From Anaerolineae bacterium (lineage in GTDB: Bacteria; Chloroflexota; Anaerolineae; Promineifilales; Promineifilaceae), in NCBI GenBank assembly GCA_019637635.1, contig JAHBVI010000062.1, positions 1 to 38,351 on the forward strand: a DNA stretch of 38,351 nucleotides. The letters are read 5' to 3'. Every line of letters starts with the position of its first letter. The first letter of the stretch is position 1. The translations under genes were made by a program, and so were the position numbers. This document shows positions 24,225-31,694 of the stretch, piece after piece. The notes under the pieces were generated by a model. It was not told where the DNA came from. It worked only from the letters and a program-made list of their open reading frames with translations, and did not search any database.

Positions 24225-25232
24225 CTAGAAGTTCAAATTCGCCGTCCACTTCCACACCGTGCAGGCCATGGCAATACCGCCGCCGCTGGCGATGAACAGG
24301 ACGTTATCGCCCGGTTTGGGGCCAATGCCTTGTTCCAGAGCATCGTCCAGGGCCATGGGGATGCAGGCGGAGCCGGTGTAGCCCCACTTGTCCATGATCC
24401 AGTGTGTCTTTTCTAAGGGCTGTCTGATGATCTCCATGATCATTTTGATGGTGTTCAGGTTGAGTTGAGTGAAGAGGTAAAAGTCTATCTCGTCCAGGGT
24501 GAGGCCGGCTTTAACGGCCGTACCCTCAATCAACGGCGGCCAGTTTTCGGCGTTAAAGGTGGCCGGAAACTTGCGTACAAACTGCACCCGGGGACGGCCG
24601 TTGTTCTCATGTGCGGGCGTTACCGGGCAGGCAGCCGCGCCGGTATAAATGCCCAACGCATCGTAAAAATCTCCCCGCGCCAGTCGCTGCCCGGCCAGGA
24701 ACCCCGGCTGATCGCCCGCGCCCACTACCACCGCGCCCGCGCCATCGGCAAACAACGTGCAGGTGTAGCGGTCGGTGTAGTCCACAAAGCGGGTCATGCC
24801 ATACGCGCCAATGACCAGGGCGTAGTTCATTTCCTCGTCGGTCATGATGTGGCGCGCGGCGGTGTCTACGGCCGTGACCCAACCGGCGCAGGCGCAGTTC
24901 ATATCAAACGCGCCGGCATTCACCGCCCCGATTTTGTGCTGCACCACGTTGGCCGTCGCCGGGCTGAAATAGTCCGGCGTGTCGGTAGCCACGATGAGCA
25001 AATTCACATCGGCGGCGCTGATGCCTGCCCGCGCCAACGCCTGGTTGGCGGCATGGGCGCACAGGTCGCTGGTCGTTTCGTCGGCGGCCATCACGTGCCG
25101 CTCCTTGATGCCCACGTTTTGCACCAGCCAGTCGTCTACATCCCGACCTAAAATCTCGTTAAAGTAGGAATTGGGCAGCATCTTTTCGGGCACATACCGG
25201 CCCGTGCTGAGGATTTGCGCATAGCGAGTCAT
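24225..25232 (-). CDS. FabH-like 3-oxoacyl-ACP synthase III family protein with degenerate triad
   Basis: A 335-residue thiolase-fold condensing enzyme of the KAS III type. NVGIKERHVM, VATDTPDYFSPATANVVQ and DMNCACAGWV place the nucleophile at Cys115. The C-terminal GDNVLFIASGGGIAMA glycine motif is normal. Compared with E. coli FabH, the His-containing segment PHQAN is replaced by FTQLN, so Thr254 stands where the His should be. The Asn segment GNTSAAS is replaced by GYTGSAC, with Tyr284 at the Asn position. So only the Cys of the Cys-His-Asn triad remains. It may perform acyl transfer rather than decarboxylative condensation. AAGGAAG precedes ATG 25232. It is followed on the same strand by an acyl-CoA ligase. 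Confidence 0.9.
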   Translation of the reverse strand: MTRYAQILSTGRYVPEKMLPNSYFNEILGRDVDDWLVQNVGIKERHVMAADETTSDLCAHAANQALARAGISAADVNLLIVATDTPDYFSPATANVVQHKIGAVNAGAFDMNCACAGWVTAVDTAARHIMTDEEMNYALVIGAYGMTRFVDYTDRYTCTLFADGAGAVVVGAGDQPGFLAGQRLARGDFYDALGIYTGAAACPVTPAHENNGRPRVQFVRKFPATFNAENWPPLIEGTAVKAGLTLDEIDFYLFTQLNLNTIKMIMEIIRQPLEKTHWIMDKWGYTGSACIPMALDDALEQGIGPKPGDNVLFIASGGGIAMACTVWKWTANLNF

Positions 25233-25250
25233 GGTTGTCTTCCTTAGGTC

Positions 25251-25286
25251 TAGAAGTTCAACTTCTGCGCAGAAGTTGAACTTCTC
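25251..25286. repeat. 36-bp palindrome, copy 2
   Basis: The same sequence as at 7184-7219: the 34-bp core AGAAGTTCAACTTCTGC plus complement is identical, and only the last flanking base differs. It lies 18 bp upstream of the FabH-like start codon. Confidence 0.95.
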
Positions 25287-25297
25287 GTGGCGTGTTT

Positions 25298-25330
25298 AGA
25301 TTGGTTCAATCTCCAGGATTGAACCAATCT
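25298..25330. repeat. 33-bp AGATTGGTTCAATCT palindrome, copy 3
   Basis: AGATTGGTTCAATCT (25298-25312), centre CCA, then GGATTGAACCAATCT (25316-25330): 15-bp arms with one mismatch. It is upstream of the FabH-like gene and 12 bp from the second copy of the 36-bp palindrome. Confidence 0.9.
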
Positions 25331-25415
25331 GGACGATACCACAATCCGGTTGCAAAGCAGCAACAACCTGCCAGCCTCTCACGGTGATAAATTGCCTACT
25401 ACGAATCGGGTACTG

Positions 25416-26609
25416 TCAGGGGATTTCTTGCCAATCCAGCACCCGCGCACCAGGCGGCAGGTATACGTTGATTTTGGTCGTGAAGTCGGGTGGAATGGTG
25501 AGGAAATAGCCTTCATCGGTCTGGTAGAGCAGGTAACGGCCGTCGGGATTCCATACAGGCTGCCTGATAACACCAATGTTTGTTTGGGAACTACCATCAA
25601 TAGCGATCACCCATGAGCCTTGCTCAGATACAACTTCATCAACCGCATCAAATACAACCCATGCGCTGTTGGGATGCCAGACAGGTGGATGTGTTCCGCC
25701 GCTGTATCCGGCAGGGTGAATCGGATGAAGTATCTGAATCTCAGGTTCGCCAACATGGTAAATTGCCAGGGCAACCCATTGTTGGGTTTCATTCCCATAA
25801 GCAATATTCCAGGCTATTTTCTGCCCATCAGGCGACCAGATAGGATTCTCAAATGCTACCCAAGAGGCTTCTTCTAAGGTTTCCGATTCCAGGGTTAACA
25901 ATTCAATCTCACCGCCCAACTGATATAGAAAAGGCTGATAGTAAAGATCTTCAAAAGAAATTATCTGCCCATCTGGTGAAATTGAGGATGCCCCCACTGT
26001 TTCTTGGGCGAGGATTGTGGTGTCACCAGCTAGGGTGACGGCCGTCATCTTACCCACAACGGACTCGAAAATATCGTCTTCATGGTAGGTGATGGCGAAA
26101 AATGTGTCAGGTTTATTGGGCCACCATTTGATGCAACACTCGATGCTATCAGGTGTGTTTGTCACATTTTGTTGGTTGCCCGTGATCAAATCAAGTACCC
26201 AGATGTCGCCATCCTGTTCGTACAAAACGCGACGGCCGTTCGGCTCTAACACCCCTGGCCTGTCAAACAACAACTCCGGCTGCCAGTTGGTATTGACCTG
26301 CCATAACCCTTCAGCGGTGGTGTACACCATGCCGGGGAAGGGTGGCACAGGCGTCGGCGAGGGTATGGGGTCTGGCGGCCAGGGCGTGGTGGTCAGCACG
26401 GTGGGATCAACCGTGGGCATGTGGGTGGCGATGGGCGGGGGCGGTGGGGTTCGGGTTTCCTGGAGAGAGCGGGGGGTGGCCAACGGCCGTGCTTCTACCG
26501 TCGCGGCCTCCCACAAGTCACTGCTTGCTGGTTCCACGTTGCCCGCAGGCACACAGGCTACCAGCCACAGAATCAATCCCCCGACGAACAGAAGAACAAG
26601 GGTTTTCAT
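25416..26609 (-). CDS. beta-propeller (TolB/WD-like) lipoprotein
   Basis: A 397-residue probable surface lipoprotein. The start was set at ATG 26609 (AGGAGA 6 nt upstream), which gives a signal peptide MKTLVLLFVGGLILWLVAC with the lipobox Cys at residue 19; a longer in-frame reading from 26675 would bury it. Residues about 35-95 are a Pro/Thr linker. The remainder has degenerate TolB/WD-like blades marked by SPDGQIISF, SPDGQKIAWNI and NPDGRYLLYQ, typical of proteins that read as DPP-IV or TolB propellers. Two adjacent Cys occur in SIECCIKWWPN. Function unknown; it has no obvious operon partner. Confidence 0.8.
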   Translation of the reverse strand: MKTLVLLFVGGLILWLVACVPAGNVEPASSDLWEAATVEARPLATPRSLQETRTPPPPPIATHMPTVDPTVLTTTPWPPDPIPSPTPVPPFPGMVYTTAEGLWQVNTNWQPELLFDRPGVLEPNGRRVLYEQDGDIWVLDLITGNQQNVTNTPDSIECCIKWWPNKPDTFFAITYHEDDIFESVVGKMTAVTLAGDTTILAQETVGASSISPDGQIISFEDLYYQPFLYQLGGEIELLTLESETLEEASWVAFENPIWSPDGQKIAWNIAYGNETQQWVALAIYHVGEPEIQILHPIHPAGYSGGTHPPVWHPNSAWVVFDAVDEVVSEQGSWVIAIDGSSQTNIGVIRQPVWNPDGRYLLYQTDEGYFLTIPPDFTTKINVYLPPGARVLDWQEIP

Positions 26610-26784
26610 TAGGCGTCTCCTATGGGTAATACTGGCATCATACCAACCATAGGCATCATTTTCTCTGCGATCCAACCGCCATTTGCCTACGAGCCACCTA
26701 TCCCCGTGCCCCTTTAGGTCAAAGTTTAACTCAGGGCCTCAACCTTATCAGGCGGCGGTATACCAGCCGGCACGGCGCAGCACA

Positions 26785-28176
26785 TTAGCGAGATTGGCGG
26801 CGGGATTCTAATTCGGCGCGAATTTGGGCGTGGCGTTCTTTGGTCAGGGGGTATTTGTAGACGATGGGGAAACTGCACAGCAGGATGATGACGGGCACCA
26901 GGCTGACGAAGAGGCGCAGCGCCAGCAGCACGGCGTCTGGCTGGGTGGGGAACGGTGGGCCGGGTTGGGGGTCGTTGATGTAGCCGGTGGCGGCAAAGAT
27001 GAGATTGGAAATAGCCAGCCCCAGGGAGATGCCCAATTTTTGCAGGAAGACGAAAAAGCCGTAATAAATGCCTTCGCGGCGCAGGCCGGTGTTCAGTTCG
27101 TCCAGGTCTACCACGTCGGGCAGCATACTCCAGGGGATGAGGTAGCCAACGCTGGCCCCAATTCCCGCCAACACCGCCAACAGCAGCAGGAAGGTCATTT
27201 GGCCTGGTTGGATGAAAAAGAGGAGGATTTCGATGATGATCCAGAAGCTGATGCCCAGGAAGTAAACGTGCCTTTTGCCGATGCGTTCGCTGACTTTAGA
27301 CCAGATGACGAGAGAGACGAAGATGGACAGTTGCAGAGCAACGGCCAGGTAGATGAACTGGTCGTCTGCGCCCATCCAGTAGCGGACGTAGAGCTGCAAG
27401 TTGGCCTGGACGAATTGGATGCAGAGCCAGGTGAGCAGATACACGGCCGTGACCATCACAAATGGTCTATTCCGAAAAGCAATCACAAAGCCTTCTATGA
27501 ATCCCGGCTCTGAGCCGCGCTCTTCTTTTTTGGTATCTTCGTGGAAAAACCGCTCTTCGGTGAAGGCAAAGGTGATCAAATTGGTGACGATGATGACCAG
27601 CCCCATGACGGCCGCACTGATGGCAAAACCGGAAATAATATCGGGGGCAGCATCTAAAATTGCCTGATGCACAATGAGCGAGACCATGCCGCCCAAAATG
27701 GAGAAACTGAAGCGGTAGGTGTTCAGGTTGGTGCGTTCGTTGTAGTCGGGGGCGATTTCCGGGGTGAGAGCGGTGTAGGGCACGTTCACGGCCGTGATCC
27801 CCGTATCCAGCAGCAGCGCCACCACCAGGTAGTACCAAAACAGACCCGCCGCAGTCAGGTCGGGCACCTGCCACTGCAAAAACCAGGCAATGCCAAAGGG
27901 GATAGCGCCAAAAAGCAGCCACGGCCGTCGCCGTCCCCAGCGCGTGTGTGTGTGATCCGACAACCAGCCAATGATGGGATCATTCACACTGTCCCAAATT
28001 TTTACGATGAGAAAGATGGCGGCCGCCCACTGTGGCGGCAATCCGGCCACATCCAGCAAAAAGGCATTCAGGAAAAAGCCTTGCAACGTGGCCACCAGCG
28101 CCGGGCCAATATCACCCACGCCGTATGCCAGCTTGCGGCCGACGCTGAGAGAGGGGGGGGAAGCGGACACAGTCAA
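26785..28176 (-). CDS. GPH-family (MelB-like) sugar:cation symporter, MFS
   Basis: A 463-residue, 12-helix transporter of the glycoside-pentoside-hexuronide family. Diagnostic features are IWDSVNDPIIGWLSDHTHTRWGRRRPWLLFGAIPFG (the conserved loop 2-3 with paired Asp and Arg) and GYLIPWSMLPDVVDLDELNTGLRREGIYYGFF after helix 9. The start is probably TTG at 28176, whose TTGA overlaps the TGA stop of the small upstream gene, implying translational coupling; GTG 28170 is an alternative. It imports a sugar or glycoside with Na+ or H+, a second sugar-uptake route in this window. Confidence 0.9.
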   Translation of the reverse strand: MTVSASPPSLSVGRKLAYGVGDIGPALVATLQGFFLNAFLLDVAGLPPQWAAAIFLIVKIWDSVNDPIIGWLSDHTHTRWGRRRPWLLFGAIPFGIAWFLQWQVPDLTAAGLFWYYLVVALLLDTGITAVNVPYTALTPEIAPDYNERTNLNTYRFSFSILGGMVSLIVHQAILDAAPDIISGFAISAAVMGLVIIVTNLITFAFTEERFFHEDTKKEERGSEPGFIEGFVIAFRNRPFVMVTAVYLLTWLCIQFVQANLQLYVRYWMGADDQFIYLAVALQLSIFVSLVIWSKVSERIGKRHVYFLGISFWIIIEILLFFIQPGQMTFLLLLAVLAGIGASVGYLIPWSMLPDVVDLDELNTGLRREGIYYGFFVFLQKLGISLGLAISNLIFAATGYINDPQPGPPFPTQPDAVLLALRLFVSLVPVIILLCSFPIVYKYPLTKERHAQIRAELESRRQSR

Positions 28177-28358
28177 TTAAGCCGGGCGGCTGCTATTTTT
28201 GCTTCAATGCGGGCCTGCATATCACTGCCCAATCCCGTACCATTTTCATCAAGTTCTCCCTCTTCAAGGATAACATCAAACTCCTCATCGGAAACAACAC
28301 CTAACGAGGCAATGCGATGAAATAACGTTTCTGGTAATCGTAAAGTTAGTCTGCGCAT
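28173..28358 (-). CDS. small RHH/HicB-like protein coupled to the GPH transporter
   Basis: A 61-residue protein. The N-terminus RRLTLRLPETLFHRIASLG is the beta-strand plus helix pattern of ribbon-helix-helix (CopG/Arc/HicB) DNA-binding proteins. The second half (SDEEFDVILEEGELDENG) is acidic, and the C-terminal helix (QARIEAKIAAARLN) is basic/alanine-rich. AAGGGATC precedes ATG 28358. Its stop overlaps the transporter start, so it may be a local regulator of that transporter or an orphan antitoxin. The fold assignment is by pattern only. Confidence 0.55.
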   Translation of the reverse strand: MRRLTLRLPETLFHRIASLGVVSDEEFDVILEEGELDENGTGLGSDMQARIEAKIAAARLN

Positions 28359-28431
28359 GTGCGATCCCTTTCAATCGTACTTGCCGTGAATGATAGGGGA
28401 TTCATCTGGCAATAACAATAGGTGTTACCAT

Positions 28432-28495
28432 AGTGCCAGGCACGGGGCAAAACCATTTTGGCCGTCCCATGCCATTCTGCCCCGTGCCTGGCACT
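28432..28495. repeat. REP-like AGTGCCAGGCAC inverted repeat
   Basis: An 18-bp perfect inverted repeat, AGTGCCAGGCACGGGGCA at 28432-28449 and its complement at 28478-28495, with a 28-nt loop. It ends five bases before the stop codon of the STAND gene. Dyads with the word GTGCCAGGCAC recur in many bacterial genomes as REP-like elements. Here it could serve as the 3' boundary of the SIR2/STAND transcript. Confidence 0.9.
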
Positions 28496-28500
28496 GCTCT

Positions 28501-31500
28501 CTAGCGCACAAGCCAGAGGCGTACCGTGCCGTCGGTGCTGCTGGAAGCCAGCCAGACGCCGTTAGGCGAAAATGTCAGCGTGGGCACGGTGTCGGTGTGG
28601 CCTGTTAAACGCAGCGATTCGGCCGTCAGATCGTCCAGATTCCAGAGACGGATGAGGCCCGTTGAGCCGCTGGTAGCGATAGTTCGGCCATCAGGGGCAA
28701 AGGCGACGGTACGGCCGCCATTTTCTGATATGATTACGGGCGGGGTGGCCGGCGCGGTTATATCCCACAGCAAGACATCCCCGTCAAATCCGGCCGAAAC
28801 CAATTGCGTACTGTCTGGCGAAAAGGCGAGGGAGGTGACGATGTTAGGGTGGCCGGAGAGGATGCGGGGCCGGGCCGCCAGATCGGCCAGTTGCCACAAG
28901 CGGATGTTGCCGTCACCATTGCCCGTTGCCAGCCAACGGCCGTCCGTCGAAATTGCCAGCGCGTAGATGCCATGGGGCAGCCGGGCTACGATGATGGGTT
29001 CATCTCCCCAGGCGTTCATGTTCCACAGGCGGATAGTGCCATCCAGGCTGCCGGAAGCCAGCCATTGATCGTCGGGGGTGAAACTCACGGCCGTGACATC
29101 ATTGGTATGGCCTGACAACTGAATGGGGGCGGCGCTTGGATCGGTCACACTCCACAACCGCACGATATTATCCTGCCCACCCGATGCCAGGAAAGCGCCA
29201 TCCGGCGAAAAAGCCAGCGCTAAAATCCATTCCTGGTAGCCGCGTCTTATATCCGGCGTGGTATCAGGTTCCAGAGAATCGTACAGGCGGATGCTCTGTG
29301 TGTCGCTGGCGGCAATCTGGTCACTGTCTGGTGAGAAAGCAACAGGCCAGACGCCCCGGCCCAGATTGTAGCGGGTGAGCTGCTGGCCGACGGTGACCAG
29401 TTCGACGTCAAATTCGTCAAGTACGGCCGTCAATCCCGCTCCCATCGCCCCATCGGCCGTATTGGCCGCCACAATGCCGATGACATAGCCGGCGCCGTCC
29501 AGCACCAGCGCCCCTTCATCGCCGGAACTCAAGGGCCTGTCCAGGGCAAACTCCGCGTTTACGGTGACGCTCTCGCCGATGATCGCCCGGCAAGAGGCCA
29601 CGCAGCTAATTTGCCGCTCCACCAGGCCAGAGGTACGGCCGTATACCCACACCCCTTCCCCCATCACCGGCGGGCGCGCCCCCACAATGGGGCCAATGCC
29701 GGGCACAGTTGTCTGGAAGGAGATGCCGGGTTCCAGGCGGGCCATGCCGATTAACCGGGCGGCGTCAAGGGTAGACGAACCGCTCGTGGGGCTGCTTCGC
29801 GCGGTAAAGGCCACCACATTTTCCGGCTGGCCGCCATCAATGGGGCTGGGCTGCCACACCGGCGCATCAGCCGCGCCTAAGGCAAAACCGGGGCCAAGCA
29901 GATAAAACACGCCATTGTCATCTACCACAAAGGCGCTCAACGTGCCGGCCGTGTTGGAGTTCTGATTGCCGATGCTGATGCCGGGCTGCAACGGCCGTAC
30001 CGGGACGCGCAATCGTTCCAGTTCGGCAAACGTGCGGGTGGCTTCCATGGCCGCCGTCATCAGGTTCGCTTCCAGGGTTTGTTGGGCGACGGCCGTTTCT
30101 GCCAGAGCAGTGGCAAACATCGCTGCCTCCCCGGTGGCTGTGGCATTGAGCGATTCCTGGTAGACGGCCGTTTGGGCCACGGCCGTGTCCCGGACGATAA
30201 TGTCGGTGGTAGCGGTGGCGTTGAGGGCATCCTGGAAGACGGCCGTTTGGGCTACGGCCGTGTCTCGGATCATGGTTTCGGCGGTGGCCGTGCCCCAGGC
30301 CGCCGTCGCCGTCTCATTCATCTCTGCCTGCATCTCCGCCTGACCGGTGCCTGTGGCCTGAATGGCGGCCGTCACAAGGTTATTGTTTGGTAATAGCAGT
30401 GAGAGAAAAGGTGTGCCCAACCCAATGATCAGCACTATGGTCACAATACCAATGGCGATCTGGCGGATGCGTTTGATACGCGCCGCCTGCCGGGCGTCAT
30501 GCCACTGCCGGTTGGCTTGCTGGATGGGTTCAATCAGCCGGTCGTGGGTCAGTTCCACCCAGCGGGAACCGGCCCGGATTTCGCCGCGGATGATGTGCAT
30601 ATCTTCCAGGATTTGCACGGCCGTGTTATCAACCCCCGCCGTCTCCTGCACACCCCGGTACACCGTGCCCCGTGTACCCGCCGGGGTGATGAGCGATGTT
30701 TCAAACCATTGCCGTAGTGCTTCCTCGTCCATGCCCGCCAGAGGCAGCGCCCGGTTCACCGCTCGCGTGTAAAAATTGGAAAGCGCCTGATCCACATCCC
30801 CAAACTGGCGCAGGTGTTCGGACGTGATTGTCGTCACTTCTGGTGGCAAATCTTCCCACAAATTCTGGCATACCACCTGAAGCTGCACCGGCTCCACAAA
30901 TTCGCCTGTCACCGTTTTTACGCCGCCGCCCGGCGTTTCGGCGCGCACCGCGCGCAAATCTTCCACCAACTGTTCGGCCACACCGGGGGCAAAGTTGCGC
31001 TCTGTCTCCCGCAGCGGGCTACGAATGGCCGCCAGCGCCGCTTCCGGGCGCATCCGCTCCAGCCGGAAGCGCACCCCCAGGTTGCGGGGCAGCAGGTGGG
31101 CATACGGGTCAAGCTGCGCCAGGTAATCTTCTCGCAGCGAAAAGACGACGCGCAGCAGAGGGTCATTATCCAGCGCGCGGGCGATCTGGTTCAGGAACGC
31201 TTCGCGCTCTTGCCAACGCGCGGGAAAGGCGGTGAATAACTCTTCCAACTGGTCAAAAATGAGGACACGCGGCTGGTCATACCCGGCTTCATCCTGGGCG
31301 CGGGGATGGGCTTGCAGGTAGGCGGGGATGGTCTGGTTGATCCCTACGGCCGTTTCTCCCTCCTGGCCCGCCCAGCTAAACAATGCATAAAAGGCATAAA
31401 TGTTTTGAATCTCGGCCGGATCCAGGCTGGTGATGGCCGGTCCTTGCACTCGCGCCACCGACCACACCTCAAACCCCTCTGCTTCCAACAACGGCGCGAC

Positions 31501-31680
31501 CTGCGCATTGAGCAGCGACGTTTTGCCCGCGCCTGACTGGGCATACAGCACCACCGCGCGGTTGGCTACAATCAAAGATAGCAGTTCCCGCGCTTCCTGG
31601 TCACGGCCAAAAAACCGGGCGCTATCTCTCCGCTCAAACGGCCGTGGGCCGACGTAGGGGTTGGGGGTGGTGTCTGCCAT
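28501..31680 (-). CDS. membrane-anchored STAND ATPase with pseudo-trypsin and WD40 domains
   Basis: A 1059-residue multidomain protein. Residues 1-400 are a novel-STAND NTPase: NPYVGPRPFERRDSARFFGR, Walker A AQSGAGKTS (47-55), Walker B VLIFDQLEEL (139-148). A transmembrane helix follows at about 406-430. Residues 440-560 are a Thr/Ala-rich coiled segment with a 25-residue tandem repeat (473-497, 498-522). Residues about 565-765 have a trypsin-like fold pattern (GTLSAFVVDDNGVFYLL and GDEGALVLDGAGYVIGIV), but the His and Ser positions are replaced (Phe or Gly; Glu722). Residues 770-1059 form about seven WD40 blades. STAND proteins are ATP-switched sensors. The SIR2 gene ends 14 nt upstream, so an immune or cell-suicide role is likely. 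I chose ATG 31680 because homology starts there; ATG 31704 is possible. Which side of the membrane each half faces is not resolved. Confidence 0.88.
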   Translation of the reverse strand: MADTTPNPYVGPRPFERRDSARFFGRDQEARELLSLIVANRAVVLYAQSGAGKTSLLNAQVAPLLEAEGFEVWSVARVQGPAITSLDPAEIQNIYAFYALFSWAGQEGETAVGINQTIPAYLQAHPRAQDEAGYDQPRVLIFDQLEELFTAFPARWQEREAFLNQIARALDNDPLLRVVFSLREDYLAQLDPYAHLLPRNLGVRFRLERMRPEAALAAIRSPLRETERNFAPGVAEQLVEDLRAVRAETPGGGVKTVTGEFVEPVQLQVVCQNLWEDLPPEVTTITSEHLRQFGDVDQALSNFYTRAVNRALPLAGMDEEALRQWFETSLITPAGTRGTVYRGVQETAGVDNTAVQILEDMHIIRGEIRAGSRWVELTHDRLIEPIQQANRQWHDARQAARIKRIRQIAIGIVTIVLIIGLGTPFLSLLLPNNNLVTAAIQATGTGQAEMQAEMNETATAAWGTATAETMIRDTAVAQTAVFQDALNATATTDIIVRDTAVAQTAVYQESLNATATGEAAMFATALAETAVAQQTLEANLMTAAMEATRTFAELERLRVPVRPLQPGISIGNQNSNTAGTLSAFVVDDNGVFYLLGPGFALGAADAPVWQPSPIDGGQPENVVAFTARSSPTSGSSTLDAARLIGMARLEPGISFQTTVPGIGPIVGARPPVMGEGVWVYGRTSGLVERQISCVASCRAIIGESVTVNAEFALDRPLSSGDEGALVLDGAGYVIGIVAANTADGAMGAGLTAVLDEFDVELVTVGQQLTRYNLGRGVWPVAFSPDSDQIAASDTQSIRLYDSLEPDTTPDIRRGYQEWILALAFSPDGAFLASGGQDNIVRLWSVTDPSAAPIQLSGHTNDVTAVSFTPDDQWLASGSLDGTIRLWNMNAWGDEPIIVARLPHGIYALAISTDGRWLATGNGDGNIRLWQLADLAARPRILSGHPNIVTSLAFSPDSTQLVSAGFDGDVLLWDITAPATPPVIISENGGRTVAFAPDGRTIATSGSTGLIRLWNLDDLTAESLRLTGHTDTVPTLTFSPNGVWLASSSTDGTVRLWLVR

Positions 31681-31694
31681 CTTGTTGTCGCGCG

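Noticed and set aside
14108..25232. OleABCD-type olefin synthesis cluster (condensing enzyme, hydrolase, AMP ligase)
   Set aside because: No OleD-like reductase is present, the hydrolases look like ordinary alpha/beta hydrolases and the genes lie in opposite directions around a transporter.
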